A stretch of DNA of 64,000 nucleotides from Tenderia sp965602225. Lineage in GTDB: Bacteria > Pseudomonadota > Gammaproteobacteria > Tenderiales > Tenderiaceae. The notes under the pieces were generated by a model. That model made no database searches. It saw only the letters and a program-made list of their open reading frames with translations, and was not told the origin of the DNA. The position numbers and the translations under genes are program-made. Positions 1 through 9,384 of this stretch are shown piece after piece. The stretch covers positions 62,001-126,000 of the forward strand of contig CBFCYE010000002.1 in NCBI GenBank assembly GCA_965602225.1, in the 5' to 3' direction. Numbering within the stretch: position 1 is the stretch's first letter; each line of letters opens with the position of its first letter.

Positions 1-1738
1 AGACCAGGGGAACGATATAGGTTTCATCACCAAGACGAACCAACTGACCATCCAATATCGCCAGGGTCAGCGGCAGTCTGATTGTAAATGTGGAACCGAC
101 ATCCTTTTTCGATTTCACCTCAACAACACCACCAAGATCCCTGATGTTACGTTTAACCACATCCATACCCACACCGCGACCAGAGACATCACTCACCACA
201 TCGGCTGTAGAGAAACCTGGCGCAAAGATCAACTCATGAATTTTTTCTTCTGACAGCGAATCGTTTTCACCAATAATCCCCTTCTCAATCGCTTTCTCAC
301 GAATCCGATCGGTATTCAGACCAGCGCCATCATCATTGATTTCAATGACAATATTACCGCCTTGATGATAGGCATTTAAATGCAAAATACCGATCTCAGG
401 CTTACCCTTCTCCAGCCTGATTTCAGGTGACTCAATACCATGATCCAAAGAATTTCTGACAAGATGCACAAGAGGGTCACCAATCTTTTCCATAACCGTC
501 TTATCAAGCTCGGTATTTTCACCCGACATCTTCAGTTCAATTTTCTTATTCAATTTGCTGCTTAAATCATGCACCAGCCTAGGGAAGCGGTTAAATGAAA
601 AGCTGATTGGCAGCATGCGAATTTGCATTACATTTTCCTGCAATTCACGAGTATGCCGTTCAAGTTCAGACAGACCTTCTTGCAGCCTCTGAACCCTGTC
701 CATAGTAAAGTCTTCGCCTAGTTGGTTAAGCATTGACTGGGTAATAACTAATTCACCGACCATATTGATCAGCGCATCAACCTTATCAATGCCGACACGT
801 ATAGAGCCTGATTCTGCTGCTTGTGGCTTTTTGGCGGCAACGCTAGCCTGTTTCTTGGCGGCGACCTCAACCGGTTTGGCTTCTACTACAGCTACAGATT
901 CCGTCTCAGATATTGATTCATCTTTAGGCACGTCTGCCTCGGCAACAGCCTCTGCTGTAGGCATTGCATCTGACTCGATTTCAGGCATAGCGATCTCTTC
1001 GACAACATCTGAAACTATTGCTTCAATGGTCAGATCACAATCTTCATCTACCCAGGCAAATACGTCATTGACCTGTTCTTCCGTTGCATCAGCTTCTAGT
1101 TCAATATTCCAAGCCAGGCAACACTCTTCTGGGTCAAGCAAGTCAAACTCTGGCACTGATGACAAATCAGCAACTGCTTTGATCGAGCCAAGCTCAGACA
1201 ATTCCTTGATAATTCGAACCGGGTCATTACCAGTTTTAAATAGATGGGCTAGCGGTTTAAAAGCTATCTTCCAACCCCGCGCCGAAGATTTAGCGACCTC
1301 GACCTCTGCTACGTCAACTTCATCAGCGGCACCTTCTGCTCCGACAGCATCACCTTTAAGCAATGCTTCCAACTGGTCGTGGACGTCGGCTACACGTGCC
1401 GTATCAATATCTTCACTATTTCTCAACGCTGTCAGCATTTCACGTAACACATCAACAGATGCCAGCATTAAATCAACCGCTGGCTGCGTCACATCACGGC
1501 GACCATCGCGCATTTCATCAAGCAGCGTTTCCAACACATGAGTAAAGTCAGCCACATTCATCAAACCGAAGGTGCCACTACCACCTTTTATTGAATGTGC
1601 CGCACGAAAGATTGTATTGATTGATTCCGGATCTGCCTCACCAGCGTTGAGCCCCAACAGCTCGGTTTCCATGGTATCCAGGCCTTCGAAACTTTCTTCG
1701 TAGAAAGTATCCAGAAATTGACTGATATCTATGCTCAT
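1..1738 (-). CDS. cheA: Chemotaxis histidine kinase CheA (3' end cut by window edge)
   Basis: Central chemotaxis kinase, which phosphorylates CheY in response to receptor arrays. About 579 N-terminal residues are visible. They show a P1 Hpt domain with the phosphoacceptor His48 in AAHSIKGGSG, then an acidic Ala/Glu-rich linker (about 150-260). The dimerisation and HATPase regions follow, with HLVRNSLDHGIE (N-box), GRGVGMDVV (G box) and GSTFTIRLPL. The frame leaves the window just as the CheW-like P5 domain begins (AILDGQLVRLGDETYI). I chose the ATG at 1738, five bases after the cheY stop codon. It is the last visible gene of the STAS-cheY-cheA operon. The long antisense ORF over this gene is a shadow. 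Confidence 0.96.
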   Translation of the reverse strand, partial: MSIDISQFLDTFYEESFEGLDTMETELLGLNAGEADPESINTIFRAAHSIKGGSGTFGLMNVADFTHVLETLLDEMRDGRRDVTQPAVDLMLASVDVLREMLTALRNSEDIDTARVADVHDQLEALLKGDAVGAEGAADEVDVAEVEVAKSSARGWKIAFKPLAHLFKTGNDPVRIIKELSELGSIKAVADLSSVPEFDLLDPEECCLAWNIELEADATEEQVNDVFAWVDEDCDLTIEAIVSDVVEEIAMPEIESDAMPTAEAVAEADVPKDESISETESVAVVEAKPVEVAAKKQASVAAKKPQAAESGSIRVGIDKVDALINMVGELVITQSMLNQLGEDFTMDRVQRLQEGLSELERHTRELQENVMQIRMLPISFSFNRFPRLVHDLSSKLNKKIELKMSGENTELDKTVMEKIGDPLVHLVRNSLDHGIESPEIRLEKGKPEIGILHLNAYHQGGNIVIEINDDGAGLNTDRIREKAIEKGIIGENDSLSEEKIHELIFAPGFSTADVVSDVSGRGVGMDVVKRNIRDLGGVVEVKSKKDVGSTFTIRLPLTLAILDGQLVRLGDETYIVPLV

Positions 1739-1743
1739 AAGCC

Positions 1744-2106
1744 TTAGCCCAGAACTTTTTTGATTGTCGCTAGCAACTGGTCAGGATTAAACGGTTTTAC
1801 TATCCAACCTGTTGCACCAGCGCTTTTACCTTCCGTTTTTTTCCCTGTCCCCGACTCGGTGGTCAACATTAATATTGGCGTGAATTTGAAATTTGGTAGT
1901 GCCCGCAACTCCTTGATCAGGCTAATCCCATCCATCCTTGGCATATTTACATCAGTCAACACCAGGTCAACCTTTGCTGTTTTAGCTTTTGCTAACGCAT
2001 CAACCCCATCAACCGCATCAATAACGGTAAAGCCTGCACCTTTCAGGGTAAACGTCACCATCTGGCGCATAGATGCAGAATCGTCAACAGCAAGTATAGT
2101 CGGCAT
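1744..2106 (-). CDS. cheY: CheY-type single-domain response regulator
   Basis: Stand-alone receiver domain of 120 residues with every active-site position present: acidic pocket Asp8/Asp9, phosphoacceptor Asp52 in LTDVNMPRMDG, the switch Thr82 in MLTTES and Lys104 in IVKPF. There is no output domain. It is immediately upstream of cheA and downstream of the STAS gene, so it is the likely partner of that kinase. Whether it binds FliM or acts as a phosphate sink cannot be told from sequence; another CheY could lie outside the window. Confidence 0.93.
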   Translation of the reverse strand: MPTILAVDDSASMRQMVTFTLKGAGFTVIDAVDGVDALAKAKTAKVDLVLTDVNMPRMDGISLIKELRALPNFKFTPILMLTTESGTGKKTEGKSAGATGWIVKPFNPDQLLATIKKVLG

Positions 2107-2162
2107 ATTTATTCCCTCTTAATCCCATTCTTCCTTGTTCAGTGTTACAGCGGTAACACCCT

Positions 2163-2465
2163 TTACAATTGAAGCACGTCTTTTAGACCAGTTAAATCCG
2201 CAACATATATCAACGCTTCGGTTGGATTTCGCCAGCTCACACTTAAACCTGACTCTGCCGCCTCTTGAAACAGCGCTGTGACCAGTTGCAAACCCGCGCC
2301 ATCAATCCGTTCCAGTTGGGAAGCCTCCAAAACTATGGGGGCATTTTGACCTGACGCCTGCTGTAAAAGAACCTTAAAATCGGAAACAAGGGTGATATCC
2401 AATGCATCATTACATTCAATGACTATCTCAGTCCCTGAGCTAACACTTCCATTTTCCGATGACAT
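2163..2465 (-). CDS. STAS-domain protein linked to chemotaxis operon
   Basis: A 100-residue STAS domain, the fold of anti-sigma-factor antagonists and MlaB. The diagnostic stretch at about 50-64 reads LERIDGAGLQLVTAL. In SpoIIAA-like proteins the equivalent loop has a Ser (DSSG) that is phosphorylated; here it reads D-G-A-G, so phospho-switching at that site looks impossible. It is the first gene of an operon with cheY and cheA, and a FliA promoter lies about 45 bases upstream. STAS genes beside cheA are known in other chemotaxis clusters, but their role there is unclear. I infer a protein-protein adaptor rather than a sigma-factor regulator. Confidence 0.85.
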   Translation of the reverse strand: MSSENGSVSSGTEIVIECNDALDITLVSDFKVLLQQASGQNAPIVLEASQLERIDGAGLQLVTALFQEAAESGLSVSWRNPTEALIYVADLTGLKDVLQL

Positions 2466-2509
2466 CTTGTCTCCCGCATTTCAATAGTACGAATTACTTC
2501 ACACAAATG

Positions 2510-2536
2510 TTAACGGCAGCTCAAAGATGAGCTTTA
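2510..2536 (-). promoter_or_regulatory. FliA (sigma-28) promoter for STAS-cheY-cheA
   Basis: On the minus strand: TAAAGCTC, an 11-base spacer, then GCCGTTAA. The E. coli FliA consensus is TAAAGTTT-N11-GCCGATAA, so the -35 matches 6/8, the -10 matches 7/8 and the spacing is exact. It lies in the gap between fliJ and the STAS gene and makes this chemotaxis operon a late flagellar class, separate from fliJ. Confidence 0.75.
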
Positions 2537-2636
2537 GAGAGAAACACAAGTTATGTAGCATCTACAAAACAGGAGGAATTACCTTAAAATACTTATTGTT
2601 AGGTGGAATACAATGGAGGCTTGAGACAAACCACTT

Positions 2637-3071
2637 TTAATCATTTTTAATGCGGTTATTGCGATCATCCAGATCGCGCTGCTCCCTTTTCTCAAGTTGT
2701 TTGGCCTCATCCTGAACATAGCGTTCCAAAACAGAATCCAACGCCTTTGACCGGCCCCGTTTAGAAAACCAGAACTGTTTCTTTTCTTCTAGTATTTGTC
2801 TGGCATGCTCGATAGTCTGCTCCTGCCGCTCAATAGCGATAGAAAGCTTAGCTAAAAACTCTATATATTCATTAAGTTTTTGCGCATTCATTCCGGCGCT
2901 GGCGCTGGAACTCAAACGTTGATTATAATCTGCCTGGTAACTTATTAGGCTCGCCAACTGTTCGATCTGATCATCGAGATTTTTCAGTGCGCTGCCAAGC
3001 ACCTTGGCGGCTTCCCGCTCAGAGTTACGTGCCAAAGTGGCGATAGGTTCAAAACGCTTTGACTTCACCAT
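2637..3071 (-). CDS. fliJ: Flagellar export chaperone FliJ
   Basis: About 144 residues, almost wholly alpha-helical and charged (coiled coil), with the R/K/E/Q-rich tail usual in FliJ. FliJ is the central stalk of the FliI ATPase ring and an escort for hook and filament chaperones. The ATG at 3071 is preferred over the GTG at 3080 because AAGGGG sits eight bases upstream of it. It lies directly after fliI in the fliEFGHIJ run. The 170 bases that follow hold the FliA promoter and no gene. Confidence 0.9.
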   Translation of the reverse strand: MVKSKRFEPIATLARNSEREAAKVLGSALKNLDDQIEQLASLISYQADYNQRLSSSASAGMNAQKLNEYIEFLAKLSIAIERQEQTIEHARQILEEKKQFWFSKRGRSKALDSVLERYVQDEAKQLEKREQRDLDDRNNRIKND

Positions 3072-3086
3072 AACTAACACCCCTTA

Positions 3087-4469
3087 CTAGGATTCGGCCT
3101 GTTTAACAGGCGAATTCTGAAATAAGGAATCAAGACCTTGCAAGCTTTGTTCAAACTGCACCGCTTCTGAGATATTTTGTGACAGAAAATTCATAATACG
3201 GGGGTAATAAATCATCGCTTCATCTATTTTTGGATTGCTACCCTTGCTATAGGCACCGACACTAATCAGATCACGATTTTGCTCATAGGTTGAATATAGT
3301 TGCTTCAAGTGACGAGCCTTCTCCAGGTGCTCTGGCGTCACGATCTCGTTCATGACACGGCTAATTGAGGCCTCGATATCAATCGCTGGATAGTGGCCCA
3401 TCTCAGCCATACTGCGCGACAATACAATGTGGCCGTCAAGTATTGCCCTGGCGGCATCAGCGATTGGATCTTGCTGATCGTCACCTTCCGTTAACACCGT
3501 ATAAAAAGCGGTAATTGACCCCCCGCCTTTATCACCATTGCCAGCCCGTTCAACCAGCTGTGGTAATTTTGCAAATACAGAAGGCGGATAGCCCTTGGTT
3601 GCTGGTGGTTCACCAATCGCCAATGCAATCTCACGCTGCGCCTGGGCATAGCGGGTTAATGAATCCATCAATAACAAGACCTGCAAGCCTTGGTCACGGA
3701 AGTACTCCGCGATGCTGGTTGCCAGCATCGCGCCGTGAAGTCGCATCAGTGGTGAATTATCAGCTGGCGTTGCGATCACAACCGAACGGGCCATCCCCTC
3801 TTCACCAAGGATTTTCTCTATAAACTCTTTAACCTCACGACCACGCTCACCAATCAAGCCCACCACAATTACATCAGCCGTGGTGTACTTTGTCATCATC
3901 CCCAACAGAACGCTCTTACCAACGCCACTACCGGCAAATAAGCCCATCCGTTGACCACGCCCGACTGTTAACATGGCATTGATAGCGGCCACCCCCACAT
4001 CTAGTGGTGTATCAATGGGGTGACGGGCCAAAGGATTTATGAAACGCCCAGTTAGAGGCACTCGGGCCTCTGCGTCGAGACTGCCTTTATTATCGAGCGC
4101 ATGCCCGGCACCATCCAGTACCCGGCCCAATAGCGACATACCCGCAGGGGCTTCACAGATTTTATTGGTCGGTATTACCTTGGCGTTAGGCACCAACCCC
4201 TGAATATCACCAGTTGGCATCAAATAGGTCTTATCGCCAGCAAAGCCAACCACCTCAGCTTCAACAGGCTTGCCTACGGGCGGAACGATCAGACAACGAC
4301 CACCAACAACTGCCTGAATACCAATCGCCTCAAGCGTCAACCCCACCATGCGTGTCAGCTTGCCGCTGACGGAAAGGGGGATTTTTTTTTCAAGTTTTTT
4401 TGAACGTTTAGCTAGACGCTCGGAAATATCCGGAAACAGAACCCCAGAACCTACGACCGGATCAGTCAT
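3087..4469 (-). CDS. fliI: Flagellum-specific export ATPase FliI
   Basis: F1-beta-like ATPase of the flagellar type III export apparatus. Walker A is GLFAGSGVGKS (about residue 180), followed by GLIGERGREV and the Walker B-type LLLMDSLTRYAQAQREI, all standard for FliI. Total length about 460 residues is normal for the family. The start is taken at the ATG of MTDPVVGSG (4469), which overlaps fliH by eight bases; a GTG four codons upstream is possible. It works with FliH (negative regulator) and FliJ (stalk) encoded on either side. Confidence 0.97.
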   Translation of the reverse strand: MTDPVVGSGVLFPDISERLAKRSKKLEKKIPLSVSGKLTRMVGLTLEAIGIQAVVGGRCLIVPPVGKPVEAEVVGFAGDKTYLMPTGDIQGLVPNAKVIPTNKICEAPAGMSLLGRVLDGAGHALDNKGSLDAEARVPLTGRFINPLARHPIDTPLDVGVAAINAMLTVGRGQRMGLFAGSGVGKSVLLGMMTKYTTADVIVVGLIGERGREVKEFIEKILGEEGMARSVVIATPADNSPLMRLHGAMLATSIAEYFRDQGLQVLLLMDSLTRYAQAQREIALAIGEPPATKGYPPSVFAKLPQLVERAGNGDKGGGSITAFYTVLTEGDDQQDPIADAARAILDGHIVLSRSMAEMGHYPAIDIEASISRVMNEIVTPEHLEKARHLKQLYSTYEQNRDLISVGAYSKGSNPKIDEAMIYYPRIMNFLSQNISEAVQFEQSLQGLDSLFQNSPVKQAES

Positions 4470-5097
4470 TAGACCTCTCACTACCCATTATCTCTGCAGC
4501 AATCGTTGCAATCCTGCTTTCAAATGTCGCATCGACAACTGTCGCATCTGTTTCAACATTGCAGCTACCACGACTTAACACTGGATCATCAATAATATTC
4601 CAACTACGCTCGCCAGCATTAACAGGCATGATTTTTCGCACGATCTCGGCATCTTCAGGATTCAAATAGACACGGACATTTTGAGCCGAAGAAGGTAGGA
4701 ATGATAACGACTCTTTAACCACACCGACTATCTGTGCAGGGTCTGTCTTTAGCTCACGGCGAACAATCTGTTTGGCAATCGAAACAGCAAGATTTACCAA
4801 CTCATCTTCAAGCTTCTCATCAACGTATTTTAGCGGTGTCGACAACGCATCCAAAATAGTGGTTATCGACTGTATAGTTTTATCTACCTGTTGCTGACCA
4901 CTGGCAATACCATCCTGCTGGCCTTTGCTAAAACCTTCCTGATAGGCCTGTTCTTTGATGCGACTTATTTCTTCCTCTACCGCCTTGATTTCACGTGTTG
5001 TAAGAGGCGCATCACCATCTACAGGTTTCGATATATCACTAATCTCAGGAAGAGCCCATGCCTTGGCATTACCATCACTGCCAATAATTTTAGACAT
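4462..5097 (-). CDS. fliH: Flagellar assembly protein FliH
   Basis: Regulator and stator-like partner of FliI. It has the family pattern of a variable N-terminus, a central Gln/Gly-rich helix (EGFSKGQQDGIASGQQQ) and a C-terminal domain (VNLAVSIAKQIVRREL and following) related to the ATPase peripheral stalk. The start is MSKIIGSDG at 5097, overlapping fliG by eight bases; the 12 codons upstream of it fall inside the fliG 3' end. About 211 residues, within the usual range. Confidence 0.93.
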   Translation of the reverse strand: MSKIIGSDGNAKAWALPEISDISKPVDGDAPLTTREIKAVEEEISRIKEQAYQEGFSKGQQDGIASGQQQVDKTIQSITTILDALSTPLKYVDEKLEDELVNLAVSIAKQIVRRELKTDPAQIVGVVKESLSFLPSSAQNVRVYLNPEDAEIVRKIMPVNAGERSWNIIDDPVLSRGSCNVETDATVVDATFESRIATIAAEIMGSERSND

Positions 5098-6106
5098 ACT
5101 CTTCGCCACCCTTGCCACCAATCGCAATATCACCGGCTTCCATCATGCGGCGAACAACGGCAAGAACCTCTTTTTGAGCACCCTCTACATCAGAAAGCTT
5201 AACTGGCCCCCTGGCCTCAAGGTCATCACGCAACATTTCGCTGGCACGTTTAGACATATTTTTAAATATTTTTTCCTTCACCGTTTCATCTGCCGCCTTC
5301 AAGGCCAGCACCAATGTTTCGGATGAAACTTCACGCAGCAGCGATTGAACACCGCGATCGTCAATATCACCGATATTGTCAAACACAAACATAAGGTCTT
5401 CAATACTTTGACCAAGCTCTGCATCGGCCTCCTTAACCTCATCCATAATTTCCGACTCAACCGAACCATCCATAAAGTTGAGAATATTTGCCGCCGCCTT
5501 CATACCACCAACGCTGGATGATTGAACCGCATTGTTACCAGAAAATTGTTTATCCAGAATCATATCCAGCTCATTTAATGCTGCTGGCTGAATACCATCA
5601 AGCGAGGCAATACGCATAATCGTGTCAGCACGGGTCCGCTCAGGCAACAGTGATAAAACAGCACCCGACAGGTCCGGGTCTAGATATGATAGAACGATGG
5701 CGACAATCTGCGGATGCTCAGTTCTAATCATCTCAGCAATGGCCTTAGGCTCCATCCATTTCATGGACTCCAGCCCCTTGGATGAATGTCCAAACAATAT
5801 TCGATCTATTACCTGGCTAGCCTTGTCTTCACCCAAGGCAGTTGTGAGAAGACTTTTGATGTAGTCTTCGGAGCCACCCAAAGAGGCTTTGCCTTCAACC
5901 TCTGAGACAAAACTATTAATAACCTCAAACACCACCTCTTTACTAACGCCGGCAGTCTGAGCCATCGCTGCCCCCACTTTCTGAACTTCCTTTGGCCCCA
6001 TATGCTTCAATATTGCCGCAGCATCAGCCTCACCAAGACTCATCAGCAAAATTGCTGAGCGTTCGGCACCTGAAAGTTTGGATGCAACTATTTCTTTATC
6101 CGCCAT
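5090..6106 (-). CDS. fliG: Flagellar motor switch protein FliG
   Basis: 338 residues, the normal FliG length. It has the N-terminal FliF-binding domain (SGAERSAILLMSLGEADAA), the middle FliM-binding domain with the EHPQ motif (RTEHPQIVAIVLSYL) and the C-terminal torque domain with the charged helix (FKNMSKRASEMLRDDLEARGP). FliG links the MS ring to the C ring and contacts the MotA stator. It overlaps fliF by 11 bases and fliH by 8, which suggests translational coupling. Confidence 0.97.
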   Translation of the reverse strand: MADKEIVASKLSGAERSAILLMSLGEADAAAILKHMGPKEVQKVGAAMAQTAGVSKEVVFEVINSFVSEVEGKASLGGSEDYIKSLLTTALGEDKASQVIDRILFGHSSKGLESMKWMEPKAIAEMIRTEHPQIVAIVLSYLDPDLSGAVLSLLPERTRADTIMRIASLDGIQPAALNELDMILDKQFSGNNAVQSSSVGGMKAAANILNFMDGSVESEIMDEVKEADAELGQSIEDLMFVFDNIGDIDDRGVQSLLREVSSETLVLALKAADETVKEKIFKNMSKRASEMLRDDLEARGPVKLSDVEGAQKEVLAVVRRMMEAGDIAIGGKGGEEYV

Positions 6107-7682
6107 CTTTCGCTACCCATTCTTTGACCACACTGGCAACCCTCTCAGGTTCCTGTTGAGCAACTGCCTTTGCCGTTTCCAGCGCCTGTTCATATGAAGG
6201 CCCAGGCAATGCAGCAGGCTGCCCTTCAAAGGCCAGTTGATCACCACCCTCTGCCGGAGACCTTGGCATAGAAGCACCTTTCTCAGCCAGATTCTTCAAG
6301 ACGGGCTTCAACACACCAAATATCAACAACAGTACCCCCGCCAAACCAACAACCTGTTTAACCGCACCCCATAACCAGGGCTGATCTAAAAATGCTGTTT
6401 CAGGCAATGGTTCCGCTTCGACGGCAAGTATGAACGGCGCATTAATAACATTCACACTATCACCACGTGCCACGTTAAAACCGATCGCCTCTTTAACCAG
6501 GCTGTTGATCTGGGCCATTTGCTCGTCGGTCAAAGGTGTGGATGTGCCATCCTCTGCGAGTTTATTATCAATCACTATAGCCGCTGAGATGCGTTTAATA
6601 CTGCCCGTCTGATGTTTGGTATGACTAACGGTTCTATCCAGCTCATAGTTACGTACGATCCTGCGACTATTATTACTTGAACCCGATCCCCCCTGATTGG
6701 CTCCACCATCACCAATAAAAGCTGCACCAGGTGGTTGATTACTCAAAGCGCCAGGCACCCCACCTTTCGGTGCTGCAGATTGATTTTCTTCTTCAAGCGT
6801 TTGCTCACTTCTGATAGAAGGCAAATCAGGATTAAACGACTCATGGGTCTGTTCCGAAACAGTAAAATCAAGATCTGCCATCACCTGGGCCTTCGACTTA
6901 CCAACACCGACGATAGGTTCAAGTATCTGTTCAATACGATGGATATAATATTCTTCGAGTTTCTGACGATATTCAAACTGTGTTGAAGACTGCCCGATGT
7001 CACTGCCAGCATCTGGTTGAGATAGCATACGACCATTCTGGTCAACAACCGTAACATCCTCCATCTCAAGGGCAGGCACACTAGAGGCAACAAGATGTGC
7101 AATTGAGGAGGCCTGCTCCGTATTTAACATGCGACCTTGGTATAAATTCAACATGACTGATGCACTGGCACGCTTACGATTACGTACAAAGGCGGATTGT
7201 TTTGGTATGGCCAGATGAACCCTGGCGCTCTGAATGTTATTGACTGACGAAATAGTTCTTGCAAGTTCGCCTTCAATTGCCCGTTGATAGCGAGCAGTTT
7301 CAACAAACTGACTGGTACCAAAGCCCTGGTCTTTATCCAATAGTTCATAGCCACTGCCACTGCCCTTAGGCAAACCAGACCCTGCCAGACGCATTCTGGC
7401 GTCATGGATACGTCCGCCTTCAACCATTATTGAAGAGCTACTGGCATTAATATCATAACGAATACCTGCTTGATCTAGTGCAGAGCTAATCTCAAGCATT
7501 TCTTGATCAGACAAGTTGCCATACAGCATCTTGTAATTTGGCTCTTGGGCCCACAACACAATGGCTACAGCAAGTGCCACTGTTGCAGCCAGAGCAACCA
7601 TCAATCCAACCTGTTTTACCAGCGGCAGATTGTTGATACCCTCAATCTGATTGCCAATATCTTCTGCTTTTACGAGTGCCAT
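6096..7682 (-). CDS. fliF: Flagellar MS-ring protein FliF
   Basis: Membrane ring protein on which the basal body is built. There are two transmembrane segments, about 25-48 (VGLMVALAATVALAVAIVLW) and about 435-458 (VVGLAGVLLLIFGVL), flanking a large periplasmic region with two ring-building motifs. A Gly/Ser/Asn-rich loop at about 320-345 precedes the second half. The C-terminal cytoplasmic tail (KAVAQQEPERVASVVKEWV) is the FliG-binding element. The start is the ATG at 7682, with AAGGA seven bases upstream; TTG at 7688 is inside the spacer. Confidence 0.97.
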   Translation of the reverse strand: MALVKAEDIGNQIEGINNLPLVKQVGLMVALAATVALAVAIVLWAQEPNYKMLYGNLSDQEMLEISSALDQAGIRYDINASSSSIMVEGGRIHDARMRLAGSGLPKGSGSGYELLDKDQGFGTSQFVETARYQRAIEGELARTISSVNNIQSARVHLAIPKQSAFVRNRKRASASVMLNLYQGRMLNTEQASSIAHLVASSVPALEMEDVTVVDQNGRMLSQPDAGSDIGQSSTQFEYRQKLEEYYIHRIEQILEPIVGVGKSKAQVMADLDFTVSEQTHESFNPDLPSIRSEQTLEEENQSAAPKGGVPGALSNQPPGAAFIGDGGANQGGSGSSNNSRRIVRNYELDRTVSHTKHQTGSIKRISAAIVIDNKLAEDGTSTPLTDEQMAQINSLVKEAIGFNVARGDSVNVINAPFILAVEAEPLPETAFLDQPWLWGAVKQVVGLAGVLLLIFGVLKPVLKNLAEKGASMPRSPAEGGDQLAFEGQPAALPGPSYEQALETAKAVAQQEPERVASVVKEWVAKDGG

Positions 7683-7703
7683 AATCAATCCTTACTCATA
7701 AAA

Positions 7704-8027
7704 TTAAACCGGCATGCTCATTACATCTTGATATGCTTGCACCAACTTATTGCGCACTTCAGTCATCGCCGTGAATGCAATTTTAGCCTTTTCTGACGCA
7801 ATGGCTACATCAACCATTCCGACACTTTGGTCACCCAGCTCAAAGCGCTTTTTCAAGTCACCCGACGCCTGCTGAGTATCATTAACCGCATTAATAGATT
7901 TCGACAACATCGATGAAAAATCAGCCCCAGACTTTGCCCCAACCTCAGCGACATCCGACACGCCCTTAGCCTGGGCAGCCATCACCCGCATCTGCATTAA
8001 AACTTGATTTACATTCATATCACTCAT
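7704..8027 (-). CDS. fliE: Flagellar hook-basal body protein FliE
   Basis: Small (107-residue) rod-MS ring adaptor. The typical C-terminal block is present: AIASEKAKIAFTAMTEVRNK followed by LVQAYQDVMSMPV. It begins the fliEFGHIJ run, 22 bases after flrC. In related bacteria fliE has a sigma-54 promoter. I scanned roughly 200 bases upstream for the GG-N10-GC signature and found none, so it may be read from the flrBC transcript. Confidence 0.94.
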   Translation of the reverse strand: MSDMNVNQVLMQMRVMAAQAKGVSDVAEVGAKSGADFSSMLSKSINAVNDTQQASGDLKKRFELGDQSVGMVDVAIASEKAKIAFTAMTEVRNKLVQAYQDVMSMPV

Positions 8028-8049
8028 AGTTTCACCAATCTAGTAGGGG

Positions 8050-9384
8050 CTACTCGCCAGGAATCAGAATATTTAACTCACGCATATTCGCCAGTTTGTA
8101 GCGCAGAGTCCTTGGACTTATAGCCAATAACTCAGACGCCCCCTTTTTACTGCCATTCGATTCTCTCAACGCATTCACAATCAGATCAAACTCTTTAGCC
8201 TTAAGGTCATTATTAAGACTGGAATCAAAACTGGTTGATAATTCCATCACACTTTCAGGTTCAGACTCTTCAAGCTCAAATTGCAGATCATCAGCTACGA
8301 TTTCTTTACCATCACATAAAATCAAGGCTCGTTGAATTACATTCTCAAGTTCACGTACGTTTCCAGGCCAATTGTGGCGACTCAGGGAATATTTTGCATC
8401 GTCAGTCAATATAGGGACAGGCTTCGAGTCTGAGTATTTATTAATAAACATTTCTGCCAATGGAATCACATCACCACGCCTAACTCGTAGTGGCGGCAAT
8501 GTAATAGGGAACACATTGAGTCGGTAATACAAATCCTCTCTAAAACGTCCCGCTGCCACCTCTTCTTTCATATTTCTATTCGACGTTGCAAGAACGCGAA
8601 CATTCAGCGGAATAAGTTTTTTACCCCCTATGCGCTCAACCTCCTTTTCCTGTAACACTCTAAGTATTTTAGCCTGCAGACCAAGATCCATCTCCGAAAT
8701 TTCATCCAGCAAGATAGTTCCATCCTGGGCCTGCTCGAATTTTCCTGCGCAGGCCTGCTGTGCCCCCGTAAAAGCGCCCTTTTCATAGCCAAACAACATA
8801 GCTTCAAGCATATTCTCTGGAATTGCGGCGCAATTAATGGCTATAAATGGACCTTCTGTTCGTGGTGAACAGTTATGAATATGACGGGCAATCACTTCTT
8901 TGCCCGTACCACTTTCACCATTAATCATTACCGTGGCATCAGCAGCAGCAACACGTTCGGACAATGCAACCACCTTCATTGTTTTTTCGTCTTCGGCTAT
9001 CAAACCTTTTGAAACAGGCACTTTTCGAATATATCGATTTACCATATTCAACAACACATCCGCATCAAATGGTTTCACCAAATAATCACTAGCCCCTTCT
9101 TGCATAGCCTTAACCGCACTTTCAACACTGCCATATGCAGTCATCAGCACCACAGGTAGACCAGGGCTATTCAACTTGAGTTGTTGCAACAAGGAATGGC
9201 CATCCATTGGTTTCATATGAACATCACTGACAACCACCGATACCGGCTCATTTTCGATCACTCTTAATGCTGCATTACCATCGGCAACCGCTTTAACATT
9301 AATGCCTGCCAATTCCAGCGTATCGCAAAGCGCCTCACGAAGAGAATTATCATCTTCAACTACTAAAACTGCTGCTGTGCTCAT
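8050..9384 (-). CDS. flrC: Sigma-54 response regulator FlrC/FleR
   Basis: Activator of the middle class of polar flagellar genes. Receiver domain 1-120 has Asp11/Asp12 and phosphoacceptor Asp54 (VVSDVHMKPMDG). The AAA+ domain has Walker A GESGTGKEVIARHIH, the sigma-54 contact loop GAFTGA and Walker B GTILLDEIS. The C-terminal helix-turn-helix is KKGASELLAISPRTLRYKL. 444 residues. It overlaps flrB by four bases (ATGA), so the cognate kinase and regulator are coupled. The likely targets in this window are the sigma-54 promoters before flgB, fliD and flgA. Confidence 0.95.
   Translation of the reverse strand: MSTAAVLVVEDDNSLREALCDTLELAGINVKAVADGNAALRVIENEPVSVVVSDVHMKPMDGHSLLQQLKLNSPGLPVVLMTAYGSVESAVKAMQEGASDYLVKPFDADVLLNMVNRYIRKVPVSKGLIAEDEKTMKVVALSERVAAADATVMINGESGTGKEVIARHIHNCSPRTEGPFIAINCAAIPENMLEAMLFGYEKGAFTGAQQACAGKFEQAQDGTILLDEISEMDLGLQAKILRVLQEKEVERIGGKKLIPLNVRVLATSNRNMKEEVAAGRFREDLYYRLNVFPITLPPLRVRRGDVIPLAEMFINKYSDSKPVPILTDDAKYSLSRHNWPGNVRELENVIQRALILCDGKEIVADDLQFELEESEPESVMELSTSFDSSLNNDLKAKEFDLIVNALRESNGSKKGASELLAISPRTLRYKLANMRELNILIPGE

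Noticed and set aside
765..1541. 258-residue plus-strand ORF over cheA
   Set aside because: Antisense shadow of the cheA linker; very Ser/Thr-rich low-complexity translation and no ribosome-binding site.
8028..8250. Sigma-54 promoter expected before fliE
   Set aside because: I scanned the minus strand for GG-N10-GC in this interval and found no acceptable site.
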